A stretch of 64,000 nt of DNA from Amoebidium appalachense (GCA_963693365.1 CAVNZM010000001.1:13206001-13270000), one strand, 5' to 3'; shown: positions 49,015 to 61,282, numbered from the stretch's first letter. The notes: generated by a model from the letters alone, not told the origin. Translations and numbers: made by a program.

Positions 49015-50995
49015 CCCGCCCTTCCCCTCTTCCCCTTGGGAACATTGTCCGTTTTGTATTTCGCACTCTGCAACGTGCTTCCCCCCCCCCCCCCCCCCCC
49101 CCCCCCCTCCCTCCCTCCCTCCCTCCCCAAAGAGTGTGGTTCTCCGTGTGTGTGATTGCAGGTAATACTATTAATATTACATTGATTCACTATGGCTGGC
49201 TCCTTCCCTGTAAGTGATGTTAAGGACGCGGTTTATGCCTCCAATGAGAATGCCAGCACGTGCAATTGCAGGTTGATGGCAATATTGGAGCTGGTGGGTG
49301 TTGTGCCACGGTCACAGGGTGTGGGGCTGTATGGTGTTACTGGCCAGTGCTGACTTTGTTGTGTGCCTGCACAGCTGCATTGCCGATTTCCGCCGGGTTG
49401 TGGATTTGCTGAACGTCAATAACATTCTGGCTGAGCCTGCCCTCGTGGATGACGCAGAGGTACGTGCACGTGCGCACACACACACAACACGTGCGCATGT
49501 GCATGCAGAGGCGCTGCCCACAGACACATGCACAGGCACGTGCATGCGACTCTATACATGTGTACGTGCTCGTGCATGGGGGTGAAGGTTGATGCACACG
49601 TGCAGGCAGGCACAGCAGTCTATACACCTGCATTGGAATCATTGCAAACTGTGTACACTAGGCCCGTGTGTGCCACGTATGTTTTTGCAACGCGGGTCTG
49701 GGTTTGTGTTTGACACTTGAAGCTGTGCTTGCGTTTTCCGTACCCTGTGTGCATAGATGGGTGGATATGGTATGGGAGGTCAGGTGCTGAAGGTGCAGGG
49801 GGTTTGTGCGTTAGCCAGGAATGTTTTTGCAGGTGGCATGCTGTGTGAAATAGAGATTAGGGCACATGCATTGGTTGTATTTGGTGGATTCATTGACTAG
49901 ATTAGTGGATTTGCATTGATTAGGTTTTGAAGCATAATTAATTCACAGGGCTGTGTTTTTATTTTGCATTTATTAGACTTTGGGGCATAATCTATCAATA
50001 TAGGGATGTGTGTTATTTGCATTGATTAGGCCGTGAAGCATACTGTATTCATAGGGCTGTGTGTTATTTGCATTGATAGGGCTTTGACGCATACTTTATT
50101 CATAGGGCTGTGTTTTATGCTGACATGTTTTTTTTTCAGGTGTTTGTTGTGACGGCGGACAAACCCCGGCTGATGGTGCAGGGTGACCTGGTGGCCTTCC
50201 TCGAGCGCATCGACGACGAGCTCACACGCAGTCTGCAGGTGGGGGGGGGGGGGGGGGGGGGTTTATGTGTCTGTTGGTGTGGAAGGGGGGGGGGGGGTAT
50301 TGTTGACAAGGAGGCACATACTTGCTGAAATGCTCGCTTGGAGGGGGGGGGGGAAGGGGGGGGATCTCCGGGGATTTGCTGGGTGTAGTGGAGGGGGGGG
50401 GGGGGGGGAGGGAGTGAGGGTGAAACAATATGTGGGTTGGTGAGATTTGGTAGGTGTTGCTGGCGGCATGCAGTTTCTTGTTTTTTTTTTTCCCTTTCTT
50501 TCTATTTTCTTTCCCCCTTTTCCTTCTTGTATCTAAATCACTTTTGCTTTAGTGTTTATCGCTCTGGCACTTTCTATCCTTTCTTTCCTTCATTCCTTTC
50601 CTCGTGTTCTCTTTTTCTCACCTGTGGTTGCTCGGCAGAACATCGACCCGCACACGACGGAGTATGTTGCGCGTCTGCGTGACGAGCAGGTGTTCATGGA
50701 GATGGCCAAGCTGGCCCGGGGCTACGTGGAGAAGAACCTCGACTCAAAGTCTGTGTGCCGTGTCTACATCCGCATCATCAACCACATGTACTACAAGGTG
50801 CTTGCTTGTTGTTTTTTTTTTTTATGTTTTTGTGGGGGCGGTGGGGGGTGGGAGGGAAGAGGGGGGGGGGGGGGGGGGGGGGGCACAGTGCATGTGTGGG
50901 GTGTTTGGTGGAGATGGGGAAGTTAGTGGGCAGGGGTGTGGTGCAGAGTCTGCTTGGGGGGCAATTGCGTGTGTGTGTGTGTGTGTGTGTGTTTT

Positions 50996-51026
<31 letters not shown>

Positions 51027-52057
51027 GGAAGGATTAGACCGTTGCTAACGAGGCTATGTGTTGTTGCAGAGAGACTTTGTGCTCAAGGCCGCACGGGAAG
51101 CCCAGAAAATCGCAGAGCCCACACCAGGTGTGAACTCCCTCCGTTCATCTTTCTTCCTCCTTGTCCTCCCAACAGGACCCACCCTTGTTTTGTCCCACCC
51201 AATATCCCTCGCAACATTTTCTTCCAGTCCTTGTCTCTTTCCTTCCCCCTTTTGCAAGAGGTGGTGATGGATAGATTGCACGAGACTGTCAGTCAAATCT
51301 TGACGTTTCTCATTGTTTACATGTGTATATTCTCGCTTGCCTTGTAGTCTCGCCCCATCCACACGGCCACAGCTGTTCGCTTTGCTGTTATTGCCTTTGT
51401 TCCTGTACACTGGACACCAACCAATGTTTGTGGTTTCGTTTCTCGCTTGCCTTGTGGTCTCGCCCCATCCACACGGCCACAGCTGTTCGCTTTGCTGTTA
51501 TTGCCTTTGTTCCTGTACCCTGGACACCAACCAATGTTTGTGGTTTCGTTCGAATCGCACATTGTGCCAGCACCCATGGCACTCACCGATGGCATGATTA
51601 TTACCCTGTTCGTGGGTGTGATACACGACGCTCACACTGTTGTTTACAGAGGAGCTGGACCCCACTGGGGAGATGGTCAAGCTGTGCAAGTACCTGTACC
51701 GGGAGGACAATGCAGAGCGCATGCGCACCCAGGCCATTCTGGGCCACATCTACCACCTCGTACGTGCCTGTGCGTCCTAGCACACACACACACTGGGGAG
51801 GCTGGAGAGATGGGGGTGCCCCCTGGGGGTGTTTGGGGGAGGAGAGAGGAGGGGGGGGGGGGGGGGGGGGGGGGGGGATGGGTGAAGACTGGAAAGGGAG
51901 ATAAGATCAAGGTGCAAGAGTCGGAGGATAGGACGGGTGGGTGGATCAGTGAAAAAGGTTCGGGGGGTAAGAGATGGGGAAGAAGAGGGGGGGGGGGGGG
52001 GGGGGGGGGGTTTCAAACTGTGTGCAGTTCGTTTGTGAACATGTTGTAACGAGCGTG

Positions 52058-52140
<83 letters not shown>

Positions 52141-53478
52141 CTTGGTTATCTTTGGAAGGACCGTGGTTGGGATGGTAGATGCTGAATGGGTATAGAGGTT
52201 AGTTGGTCTGTGTGCATGCAGTGCATGCCCTGTCAGCCGATGGCATGGGTTCTGACTAAATGTTTGCGCACAGGCGCTGCATGACCGGTGGTACGAGGGC
52301 CGGGACCTGATGCTGATGTCCCACCTGCAAGAGAGCATCCAGCACGCAGACGTCCCCATCCAGGTACAGACACCGGTGTGAGCATTTGCAGACAAAGCAG
52401 CTTGTTATATTGAATGCGGGCCTGCATCTTGCTGTGCGTGTGTGTGAGGGAGGGGGGGGGGGGGGGGGGGGGGGGGTGGATACTGGTGGCTGTGTGCTGT
52501 TTGTGCTGACGTGTATTCTCTGTGGGCCACAGATCCAGTTCAACCGCACGATGGTGCAGCTCGGGTTCTGCGCCTTCAGGGTGGGCCGCATCCAGGAGGC
52601 ACACGCCTGCCTGCTGGAGATCTACGCCACTAACCGCTCAAAGGAGCTGCTGGCTCAGGTACCGTGTGTGTGTGTGTGTGTGCGTGTGCGTGTGCGTGTG
52701 CGTGTGCGTGTGTTTTGTGTGTTTGGGGGGGGGGGGGGGGGGGGGGGGGTTGGTCTGCGTGGGGATGGCTTGGTCTTCGTTGGCATTAAAGGGGAAGACT
52801 TCACGTTTGCTTGGGTAGCCGGATGCATGGAAGGGGGGGGGGAAAGGGGGCGCGGGGGAGGTGCCAATTGGTTTATTGGGTCGCAGAGAATCCATAGAGC
52901 TTTTGAATTTGTGTCTATGGCGGTTGGATGCTTGGCTTTACACACCTATGTCAATAGTGCTGTACGCGCACAGCAACATTTTACGCCATGCACATGCACA
53001 GCTAGCTACACGACAATCAGCACATACACAGCTTGGTACATGTTAGCCCTTCCACAACACGCACTGCTACTAGCCCAGCACGGGATCCCCATGCCGTGCC
53101 GGTCTTTCCTACAGTGCAACAGTCACTGTGGCCCTAGCTGTCTGCCTGCCCGTAGCCTTGGGTGCCGGGTGGGCCCTAGAGCCACATACATTCACCATTG
53201 AACCTTTTCTGTGCCTGTCCTGTGCGCATCACCTGGATGTTTTTGTTGTTTTTCTGGGACACGGGTGTGTCGTTTATGCGTGCTCTTGTATGATAGACCA
53301 TGGGAGCTGGAGGGAGGCAAACTTGGAACTACACGTGAGTCCCTTCTCCCTCTTCCTCTTGTTTTGACCGTGTACTCTCGCTCTTCCCTGTTCGCTCTGT
53401 GCCCGTGCCTGCTATTTCCCCCGTTCTGACAGTGTCCACACACCACCTTTTTTTTGGTCCTAACCGCGCATGTTTTCT

Positions 53479-53509
<31 letters not shown>

Positions 53510-54366
53510 TTTTTTTTTTCTTTTTCTTTCTCTTTCTCTCTGCAGGGCATCATGAACCAGCGGCACGGGGAGAAGAAGCCTGAGGAGGAGAAGATGGAGC
53601 GCAGGCGGCAGATGCCGTTCCACATGCACATCAACCTGGAGCTGCTGGAGTGCGTCTACCTGACATGCGCCTTGCTGCTCGAGGTCCCCAACATGGCCTC
53701 CATGCCCACAGACTACAAGCGCCGCGTCATCTCTAAGCCCTTCAGACGCCTGCTCGACTACTCTAACCGCGCTACTTTCACTGGTTAGCATCCCTTTCGA
53801 CCTCTGTCTTTCTTTATGTGCGGTGACCATTCAGAAGGAAGATGGCCCCGGGGGGGGGGGGGGGGGGGATCCTGATCGTGTCAGTGAAGTGAGGGGGAGG
53901 AGGCCACCGGGATAGTTGGTGGGTATGGGGTGGCTACTTACCGCTGTTTCTTGTCGTATAAGCTGCCTGTGTGTGTGCGTGTGTGTGTGTTGAAAACCAC
54001 AACGTGCTGGCTGCATGGGGATGGGTAGTTGTGTGCAAGGAGAGGGGGAGAGGAGGTACATGGATGCAGTGTGCAAAGCATCATACTCATGGTTTTTACT
54101 CTGCAGGCCCGCCTGAGAACACGCGTGACCACGTGATGGCAGCTGCACGTGCGCTGATGCAGGGAGACTGGAAGAAGTGCTGCGAGCTGGTGCTGAGCCT
54201 CAAGATCTGGGCCCTGCTGACCGACCATACACGCGTCAAGGAGATGCTGGTCGCGTACGTGCCTGCTTTCCCCCCTCCCCCCGCTGCTTGTTATGCATGC
54301 TATGTTGTTGCTTTGCACTCGAAGGTGTAACTGGGACTTTACAACACATTCCAATTCCTTCCCTTC

Positions 54367-54412
<46 letters not shown>

Positions 54413-55693
54413 GCCCAGGCCGGCAGCGTGCATGTGTCAGATCGGTGTTGTTTGCATGGCCGTGCGGGGTTGGTTTTTTTTGTCGCCCGCATGTTTGTTT
54501 TTGGGGTGTGTGGACAATGGTGGATGTGGAAGGGGTTTGTGGCTGGCTGTGGGGGTGATTTGCTCGCGTACGTGTGTGGGTATGTATTTTTGGGTGAGGA
54601 AAGTGGTGTGCATTTGTTTCTTTCCTGCATGCACTGGTACTACACAAGTGACACGGTGCTGACTATGTGTACCTGTGCAGCAAGGTGCAGGAGGAGGCGC
54701 TGCGCACGTACATGTTCTCGTTCGGGGGCATCTACGACACCATCTCCCTCAAGGAGCTGGCCACCATGTTCGACATCCCGGAGGCCAGGGTACGCAGACA
54801 TGCACACAGATACATGCTCGCTTGCTCCCTTACTCAGTCACATGCACGCATATGTGCTCGCGAGTACACACACACACCTCATCTTCCTGCCAGCATGTGC
54901 ACACATCCACATGAATGCGCGCCCATTCACTGTATCCATGTTGTTCAAAAAGCATATTGGAGAGCACCCAATATACTAATTACCTTGACCTCCTTCCCCC
55001 CCCCCCCCCCCCTCCCCCCCTCCCCCGGCTTTGTCTCTGCCAGCCTGCCCACCACGCCAAACACCACACACGCGCCCACATGCATAGCGAAATCCATTTT
55101 TCACATATGCACACACATGCACACCCCACATGCCTTCAAGCCACAATTATCTTCTCCATTCATTATTCACACGTACAAGTACATTTACTTGCACGCATGC
55201 ACACGTGCGCGCGCGCGCGTACACACACACACACACACACACGTTCACTCACACGTGCTCGTTTCTTTCCCCCCTCCCCCCCACCACCACAACCGCCACC
55301 ACCCACCCACCCTCCTCGCTCCCTCGCTCCCTCGCACCCCCCCCCCCCCCCCCCCCCCCCCCGTCCTCCCTCCCCCTCCCACCCACCCGCCTACAGATGC
55401 ACGCTATCCTGTCCAAGATGATGGTCAACGAGGAGCTTCAGGCCTCATGGGACCAGCCCACATCCAGCGTGGTGATGCACCGCAATGCCGAGCTCAGCCA
55501 CCTGCAGCAGCTGGCCGTGCAGTTTGCTGAGAAGGGCGCCCACTTTGTCGAGACAAACGAGAGGGTGCTGGACTCGCGCACAGGCGGCTACGGCTACAAG
55601 GAGAACCAGCAGCAGAGAGGCCCCAGGCAGCCCGGCCAGCAGGGTTGGGATCCCAACAGGCCACGATTCCAGGGTCCTCCCGGTATGTCCTCT

Positions 55694-55733
<40 letters not shown>

Positions 55734-56139
55734 GAAAAAAATGCCTGGGCGAATGGAATGGTTCGATCGAAACACGTACCAAGCGCTTACATTTTTTGCT
55801 GTTGGAAGTTCTCGCAAACATTTGCGCAGAGCACTGGGCGTGTTTCATACACCTGCCGATTAGTAAAGTTATCAGACTTGTTAAGTGCAGAAAGGGAAGG
55901 GTGTGGGTGGGTGGGTCCCTGTCACTCGCGTGTGTGCCATGCATGTGTCCCATGCATTCTGTGTCTGATCTGCCCTGAGACGGCTCACATACTGACAATA
56001 TTGCTCTCTCTCCACAGGCGGACGGGGAGGCCGTGGTGGTCGGGGGGGGGCATGCGCGGTGGCTACCGTGGCAGGGGGAGGGGCGGAAACACGTATTAGG
56101 TGGGTAGAAGCTGAACGAGGTGTGCTAGGTGGGGGGTAA
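43291..56139 (+). CDS. EIF3C: Eukaryotic translation initiation factor 3 subunit c, 19 exons
   Basis: Core PCI-domain subunit of eIF3, which scaffolds the 43S preinitiation complex. Exons: 43291-43385, 45423-45568, 45805-46043, 46465-46605, 46982-47163, 47883-48150, 48800-48969, 49375-49459, 50140-50238, 50639-50797, 51070-51127, 51650-51759, 52274-52363, 52533-52658, 53546-53783, 54107-54254, 54681-54789, 55397-55682, 56018-end. Phases close everywhere; the exon 1 donor is the least certain. Start MSKFF matches the MSRFF start of animal eIF3c. Then [14 protein letters not shown], acidic Ser/Glu stretches (exons 4-6), [24 protein letters not shown] core in exons 12-13, [21 protein letters not shown] in exon 15, PCI region about 700-870 ([24 protein letters not shown]). 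The last exon is read out of its Arg-Gly-rich frame by a G9 run: stop TAA 56137-56139 as written, or TAG 56097-56099 if one G is missing (943 aa). Confidence 0.95.
43840..44102. repeat. (CA)n-rich block in EIF3C intron 1
   Basis: Several (CA)n arrays separated by short GTAGACGCGCACGGA-like spacers that themselves recur three to four times. Confidence 0.9.
47259..47337. repeat. (TG)n passing into poly-G, EIF3C intron 5
   Basis: About 26 TG units followed by a G run of over 20 bases. Confidence 0.9.
49911..50121. repeat. About 53-bp tandem repeat, four copies, EIF3C intron 8
   Basis: TTGCATT starts recur at 49911, 49964, 50017 and 50068. Each copy contains GAAGCATA or GGGGCATA and ends in a CATAGGGCTGTG-like segment. 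The array stops just before the polypyrimidine tract and acceptor of exon 9 (50139). Confidence 0.85.
51331..51550. repeat. 110-bp tandem duplication, two near-identical copies, EIF3C intron 11
   Basis: Copies 51331-51440 and 51441-51550, both beginning TCTCGCTTGCCTTGT. I see only two differences (TAGTCT/TGGTCT and GTACACTGG/GTACCCTGG), so the duplication is recent. Confidence 0.95.
52057..52138. repeat. (TGCG)n-(TG)n repeat, EIF3C intron 12
   Basis: About nine TGCG units followed by about 22 TG units, the same compound type as at 17992-18131. Confidence 0.9.
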
Positions 56140-57195
56140 TGGAGCAACATGTACCGCATGTGTGGTAACAAAAGATACCATACGTTCGATAGTGGAGCAA
56201 CATGTACCAGGTCAGTAGTAGTAGTAGAACAACATGTACTAGGTGGATGTTAGTGGAGACAACTGTACAGCATGTTGCAGCATGTGTGTTTGTACTTGTG
56301 GCATGTGTATGACTGACTGTCAGTAGGCGTGTGTGTGTGTGTGTGTTGCACACAGATAAAAGCCCATTACACAACACACATGGCACTATCAACACACACA
56401 AAGCACACATACACAAACAAACACGTACACACCTCGAACACACAACGGAACATGTTTTGATATTTTGCCTTTAAGGCACCCTATACGTATACAAGTGTCT
56501 TGTTGGCATCTAGTTTGCTTGTCTTGTTTTAATACTTATCCCCTTTTTTTTTTTTCGTTTGGTTTTTTCCTTGCATCAGTCTGGTTATCCAGCACGTCTA
56601 GGATGCTTGCACTGGCCATGAATGTGGGTGGTTTTGGTGGGGCACCGTGTTGCTGGCAACCTGGGCCACCGTATGAGACACCAAGAAGGCCCCTATGAGT
56701 ATGTGTGACCAATGAACATATAGATTTATCATTGCGGTGAGACCCAATATTATGCCTCCCGTTTGTCCGGGGGCTTGAGAAAAGAACCTAATCCAAATCC
56801 CCCCCCCCCCCCCCCCCCCTCTCTGGGGGCGGGCTGCGCGCCTCCACCAACCCTATCTTTTGTCACTGACAGGGCACGTGCATGTTTGGTGTCTATATTA
56901 TGGACTTTGTCTCGATCATCGTCATAAACCTTGGAATAAGAGTAGAGCTACTTACCATCAATAGGGAGAGAGGGGCACGAGTCGCAACTAGAAAGATGGC
57001 CCCCGAGGATCCCCAAACTTATCCTGACGAAACCTTCCAATAAGAGTAGAGTAAAAGTCCAGGTGTCCCCTGGGTCCTTTGAATACCCTAGAATAAGAGT
57101 AGAGTACAATAATAATGCAACACATAGTTCATCATGCACAGACACAAAACACACAAAAAAAAGAAACAATACCACGCGACACAAATACACACAAA

Positions 57196-57227
<32 letters not shown>

Positions 57228-57388
57228 TGGCACATGATACACGTACACGACGACGCAGCTGCAGGGCATTCGACATAGACCAGGAGGGGGCAGCCACAAG
57301 TGTGCACTCGTCGAGTATCATAGACTGTCTATGTGTGAAAGGTTAATGGATGTGTGTGTTTGCCCCACAGTACTGCCCGGCCCGGGGT

Positions 57389-57441
<53 letters not shown>

Positions 57442-57834
57442 CTCAGAATTATCCACTTACTAATTATAATTATAACCCCGCAAGACTTGCCCCCCCTCTA
57501 GAGGCCTCCCGGCCCCCCGGCCTTCCCTCATCATACCCCATCCTCCGGATCCTCCCCATACATGTACATGTACACTTGGTCCCTTCGGCCCTGATCAGGC
57601 TGGCCCTCCATCCCCCCCCCCCCTTTTAATTCTCGTTTTTAGTTCTCCGGCCATCTACATCTCAATCGTTTGTGCTTTGCAACCAGCCGTTGTCCTGTGC
57701 ATATCCGGCTTATGAGTCTACAAGGGCCCCACCGTGTCGAATGTTCTCTCCGTCGATATTCGTAGCTACAGAACTTCGGTAGATATCCATTCTTCGCACA
57801 GCTATACATAGACTTTCGCTGCAAGTACACACCC
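56140..57834. other. Spacer downstream of EIF3C
   Basis: No gene is supported. AATAAGAGTAGAG occurs at 56935, 57039 and 57092, spaced about 104 and 53 bases, suggesting a worn repeat of about 52 bp. A donor-like GTAAGT on the minus strand at about 56957 follows a short open stretch, but nothing else supports an exon. C run at 56799-56819; G run at 57387-57440; (CA)n at 57199-57222. Confidence 0.55.
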
Positions 57835-58305
57835 ATGCGTAATACTTCAGTGCCATATATGCAGAGAATGGGCCTCCATTTGAAGGTGCACGCGTTTGTA
57901 ACTGTACATGTAGCACGAAGAGAGAGCAACTCGAATGACGACGACTCGGAGCAGGAGAACACCGGGTTATTGGGGGGAAAGGATATCAAGAAAAGCCTCA
58001 ATATGCGGCATGGGCTAGCATTACTACATGTGTTACTCAGCTGAAAGAACGCGCCTGGTCGTCAGCACTGATGTCATATCTACCTCGACAGGATTCCAAA
58101 CCCAAAGTTGTTGTTGCTGTAATGCAACTCGCCACTGGCAAGCAGGTTAGCGTCTCTGTTGAAACTACATGTTTGTGTGGTGTGCTGTGTTGAGCACTTG
58201 CAGTGCCTGTTAAATACTGCAAATTTTGCTCCAGGATTAGGCTATCAGGTGAGGCTATCAGGTGAAATGACTACGGTGAATGTACGTCTCTCTCTCTCTC
58301 TCTCT

Positions 58306-58391
<86 letters not shown>

Positions 58392-58521
58392 CACTGGGTG
58401 TGCGTGTGTGTGTGTGTTCGTGCGTGCGTGCGTGCGTGCGTGCGCACTCGTGCGCCCGCGTGCGCGTGCATGTGTGTGTCTGCGCGCGTGTTTGTGTCCG
58501 TGCGTGTGTGCGTGTGCGCGC

Positions 58522-58610
<89 letters not shown>

Positions 58611-59082
58611 GGGGGGGGGGGGGGGGAGGGGGGGGGGGGGGGGGATGGGTGGAGAAAATTTTCACAGCCTGGAGGCCCCCATGCTATTGCTATTTCTGAA
58701 TCACTTAGACCTTTTCACTCTTGGGCTAGTAGTCACCTGGCTACAGTCAATGGACTTTTGTCAGTTGACCAAGTTAAGACTATGTGGTTGTTAGTGTATA
58801 AACCAGAGAGTAATCAGTTAAATTCTAACTAACAAAGAATCAACAGCTTGCAGGATATAATGAATACTGCCCTCCGACGGAACAGACGTGCACGTGTCGG
58901 TGTTTTTTTGCAGCGGCCAGCGCTGGGTGGCTGATCTGGCAGAGAACCAAATGTTGCACTTCATAGCCCCAAAAGGTATGTATACATATGCGGGCGACCG
59001 TAATACATAGGTTTTTGTTAAGTCAGCCTGGCTTCTTTCAGTTCTTCTGAGACCTCCTACAAGTACAGTAACTGTCAGATGA
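57835..59082 (+). CDS. Weakly supported five-exon gene of unknown function, about 129 aa
   Basis: Exons that join in phase: 57835-58029, 58092-58145, 58204-58248, 58921-58975, 59042-59082 (TGA). They read as protein-like sequence rather than repeat: an acidic SNSNDDDSEQENTGLLGGKD stretch, then KPKVVVAVMQLATGKQ, LLNTANFAPGLGYQ and RWVADLAENQMLHFIAPK. I do not recognise the family. The ATG at 57835 has a poor context and could be internal. The fourth exon may instead start at 58914, after a better polypyrimidine tract. Introns have GT-AG ends; the third contains two large (TG)n arrays. Confidence 0.33.
58313..58607. repeat. Twin (TG)n arrays with a TGCG-rich centre
   Basis: (TG)n at 58313-58390 and 58522-58607, joined by TGCG/TGCGCG sequence. 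G runs follow from 58609. Confidence 0.95.
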
Positions 59083-59139
59083 TCGTGGGCACGTCATCAA
59101 GTGCTGACAGGCATGGGAACGGCTGCATGCCAGAGCCAG

Positions 59140-59617
59140 CCAATCAGTGCCCGGCAAGGCACTTGCACGGGAGTGTCCACCAATCAAACACCGGAGAGGA
59201 ATTATGGGCGCAGGTTAGCACCCCGTAGCCAATCAGAAAGTCACAAGGAAAAGCACGATGCTCCACGTGACCAGCTGAGAATGACCGGCGAGGTTTTTGT
59301 GTGATATCTTTCCGATGAGTAAATGGGCTTAAACGGGCCACTGTCACACCCATGACTTTGAAAGTGGGAAGCATAGACAACATATTACAACCAGAACCAC
59401 TAAAGTATGATGGTAACATAATAATCTACAGCAAGATACGATTTGTATTGTTAGAAAATTTGAAGTCTTCAACACTTGTGTCTTTATTTCGTGTGCACAG
59501 CTACAGAGGGGGGGCTGGGGGGCAAACGGTTAGGTGTTGCAGCCTGGGCCGGTAGCCAATCAAACCTTCACCACCAGGACGGCAAACGGCCAAGCCTGCA
59601 CCTGTGCTGGTATAAAG
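59140..59617 (+). promoter_or_regulatory. CCAAT-box cluster and TATA box
   Basis: CCAATCA occurs at 59140, 59180, 59229 and 59556, all in the same orientation. TATAAAG lies at 59611-59617, 55 bases after the last one. This is the clearest TATA/CCAAT promoter outside the retrotransposon. It should drive transcription to the right, through the duplicated leader to the ATG at 60125. Confidence 0.55.
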
Positions 59618-59882
59618 GCTCTGCACGGCCTCAGTAGTGGCACTTCGGGCCAGAGAGTTGAATGCGTTGTAGAGAGTTGAGTGTAGAGTTTAGTCATAGC
59701 TAAGTTGTTTTTATAAGGCTCGAGTTGGGGTGAACGTGAGAACACAAACGAATAGTTTGAAATTTCATGCATGGACGTACACATCAAATAACACTACCGT
59801 AAATTCTGTTGTCATATGTGCCGTGACCTTCCCTTTTTCATAAGCTAACACGGTCTTTCGTTTAGTTTTCCCCTCCACTCGT

Positions 59883-60115
59883 CGGACTAACTTGATAACT
59901 GAGGTCTACCGCCTTTCATCATCCTGGTCAACCCTCACGTGACTTAAAGACCTGTTTATCATTCACACCCACACAGTTCGGTTCCTTTTCTTACATAAAC
60001 TCTGTTTCGGACTTAACTGAGGTCTACCGCCTTTCATTTTTATCATCCTAATCAACCATCACGTTCACTTGAAGACCAGTTTGGTCATTCACACCCACAC
60101 ATTACCGTCACATTC
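59883..60115 (+). repeat. Tandemly duplicated leader segment
   Basis: CGGACTTAACTGAGGTCTACCGCC-type sequence occurs at 59883 and 60008, each followed by CTTTCAT, ATCATCCT, a CAACC-CACGT block and TCATTCACACCCACACA. The unit is about 120-125 bp and the copies are clearly diverged. It lies between the TATA box and the ATG at 60125, so it is probably 5' untranslated. Confidence 0.85.
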
Positions 60116-60124
60116 TCCTGCACC

Positions 60125-60179
60125 ATGGCTGAGTCAAGTTTTGGGGATGCAGCAATAGTGGCCGATGATTCGACACGAG
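60125..60179 (+). CDS. Possible first exon (18 codons) of an unidentified gene
   Basis: CACCATGGCT is a strong start context, followed by MAESSFGDAAIVADDSTR and a GTATGT donor at 60180. A TATA box and a long leader lie upstream. No downstream exon is recognised before the retrotransposon, so the gene may be interrupted, may continue beyond the window, or may itself be part of an older element. Confidence 0.35.
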
Positions 60180-60951
60180 GTATGTAGATTCTGGCAATTT
60201 GTGAGATATTGGGAGGCTGTACGGGGAGGGGGGGGGGGGGGGGGGGGGGGGGAAGGGAGGGAGGGGGGGGGGGGGGGAAGGGAGGGAGGGAGGGGGGGGG
60301 GGAGGGGGGGGGGGGAGGCCGGCTGAATTAGGGCAGGAGGCAGTGACTCCGTCGAAAATATTGCTTCTGTGTGTGTCGGTATGTGAGTACAGGAAACGAA
60401 ATGAATCACGTAGGTTGATGATGAAAAGGGAAAGTGTAGAGAAGAGTTAAGGGTGGGAGGAAAAAGTAGTGGGGATGCTGGGGGGAAAGGTGTTGGTGAG
60501 GCTCTCTTCTCTCTCCTCTCGCTCACTCTCTCTCTCCCTCTCTCTCTCTCTCCCCCCCCCCCCCCCCCCCCCCCCTTCCCCCCTTCGGGAAGCCAGGACC
60601 TTCTTAATCGTAATTTTTTCCCTCTTTCTCGAACCCTCCTTCTCTCCATGGATCACTTTCTCACCCCCTCTTTGGAATTCTCTTCATTTAAACCCCGTTC
60701 CCTCTCCCTCCCTCCCCCCTCCATCGAGTTCTTCCCTCCCCCACTCCCCCCCCCACCCCACCCCCCTCCACCTACCCCTCTGGAACCCCTCCGCCTCTCT
60801 TCCTGTACTACACCTCTTCCTCCATATAAAAGTGTCTTGCCCCTAAACGTTCGTCTCCTTTCTCTCCGATTTCTCTTTTTCTGTTCATCCCCCCCTACTT
60901 CCCTCCCTTTCTCCCTTCCTCCCTCCTTTTTCACTCCCCCCCCCCTCCCCA

Positions 60952-60985
<34 letters not shown>

Positions 60986-61248
60986 TTCTCATTCTCTCTC
61001 CTCCCCGGCTTCGAGAGCCCTTTTCTGGCGGGGGCGCGCTGGCTGAAAGCTCTCTATTATTTAATATCCCAGTCCACTCTCTCAGCTTCCTTGATATAAC
61101 TCTTCCTCTTTGCATTTTCTCTTCATTTATATCTCCCTCCTTTTTCTCTCTCTCCCTCCCTTTTCCTTTGTACCCCCCCTCCTCGCCCCCTCCTCTTCCC
61201 TATCCTCCTCCTCATCCCCCCATCCCCCCATCCCCCCCTCCCCCCTTC

Positions 61249-61282
<34 letters not shown>

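Noticed and set aside
49168-49176. TAATATTAC, the nonamer of geminivirus/circovirus origins
   Set aside because: A single nine-base match in an A/T-rich intron, with no stem-loop and no Rep gene nearby.
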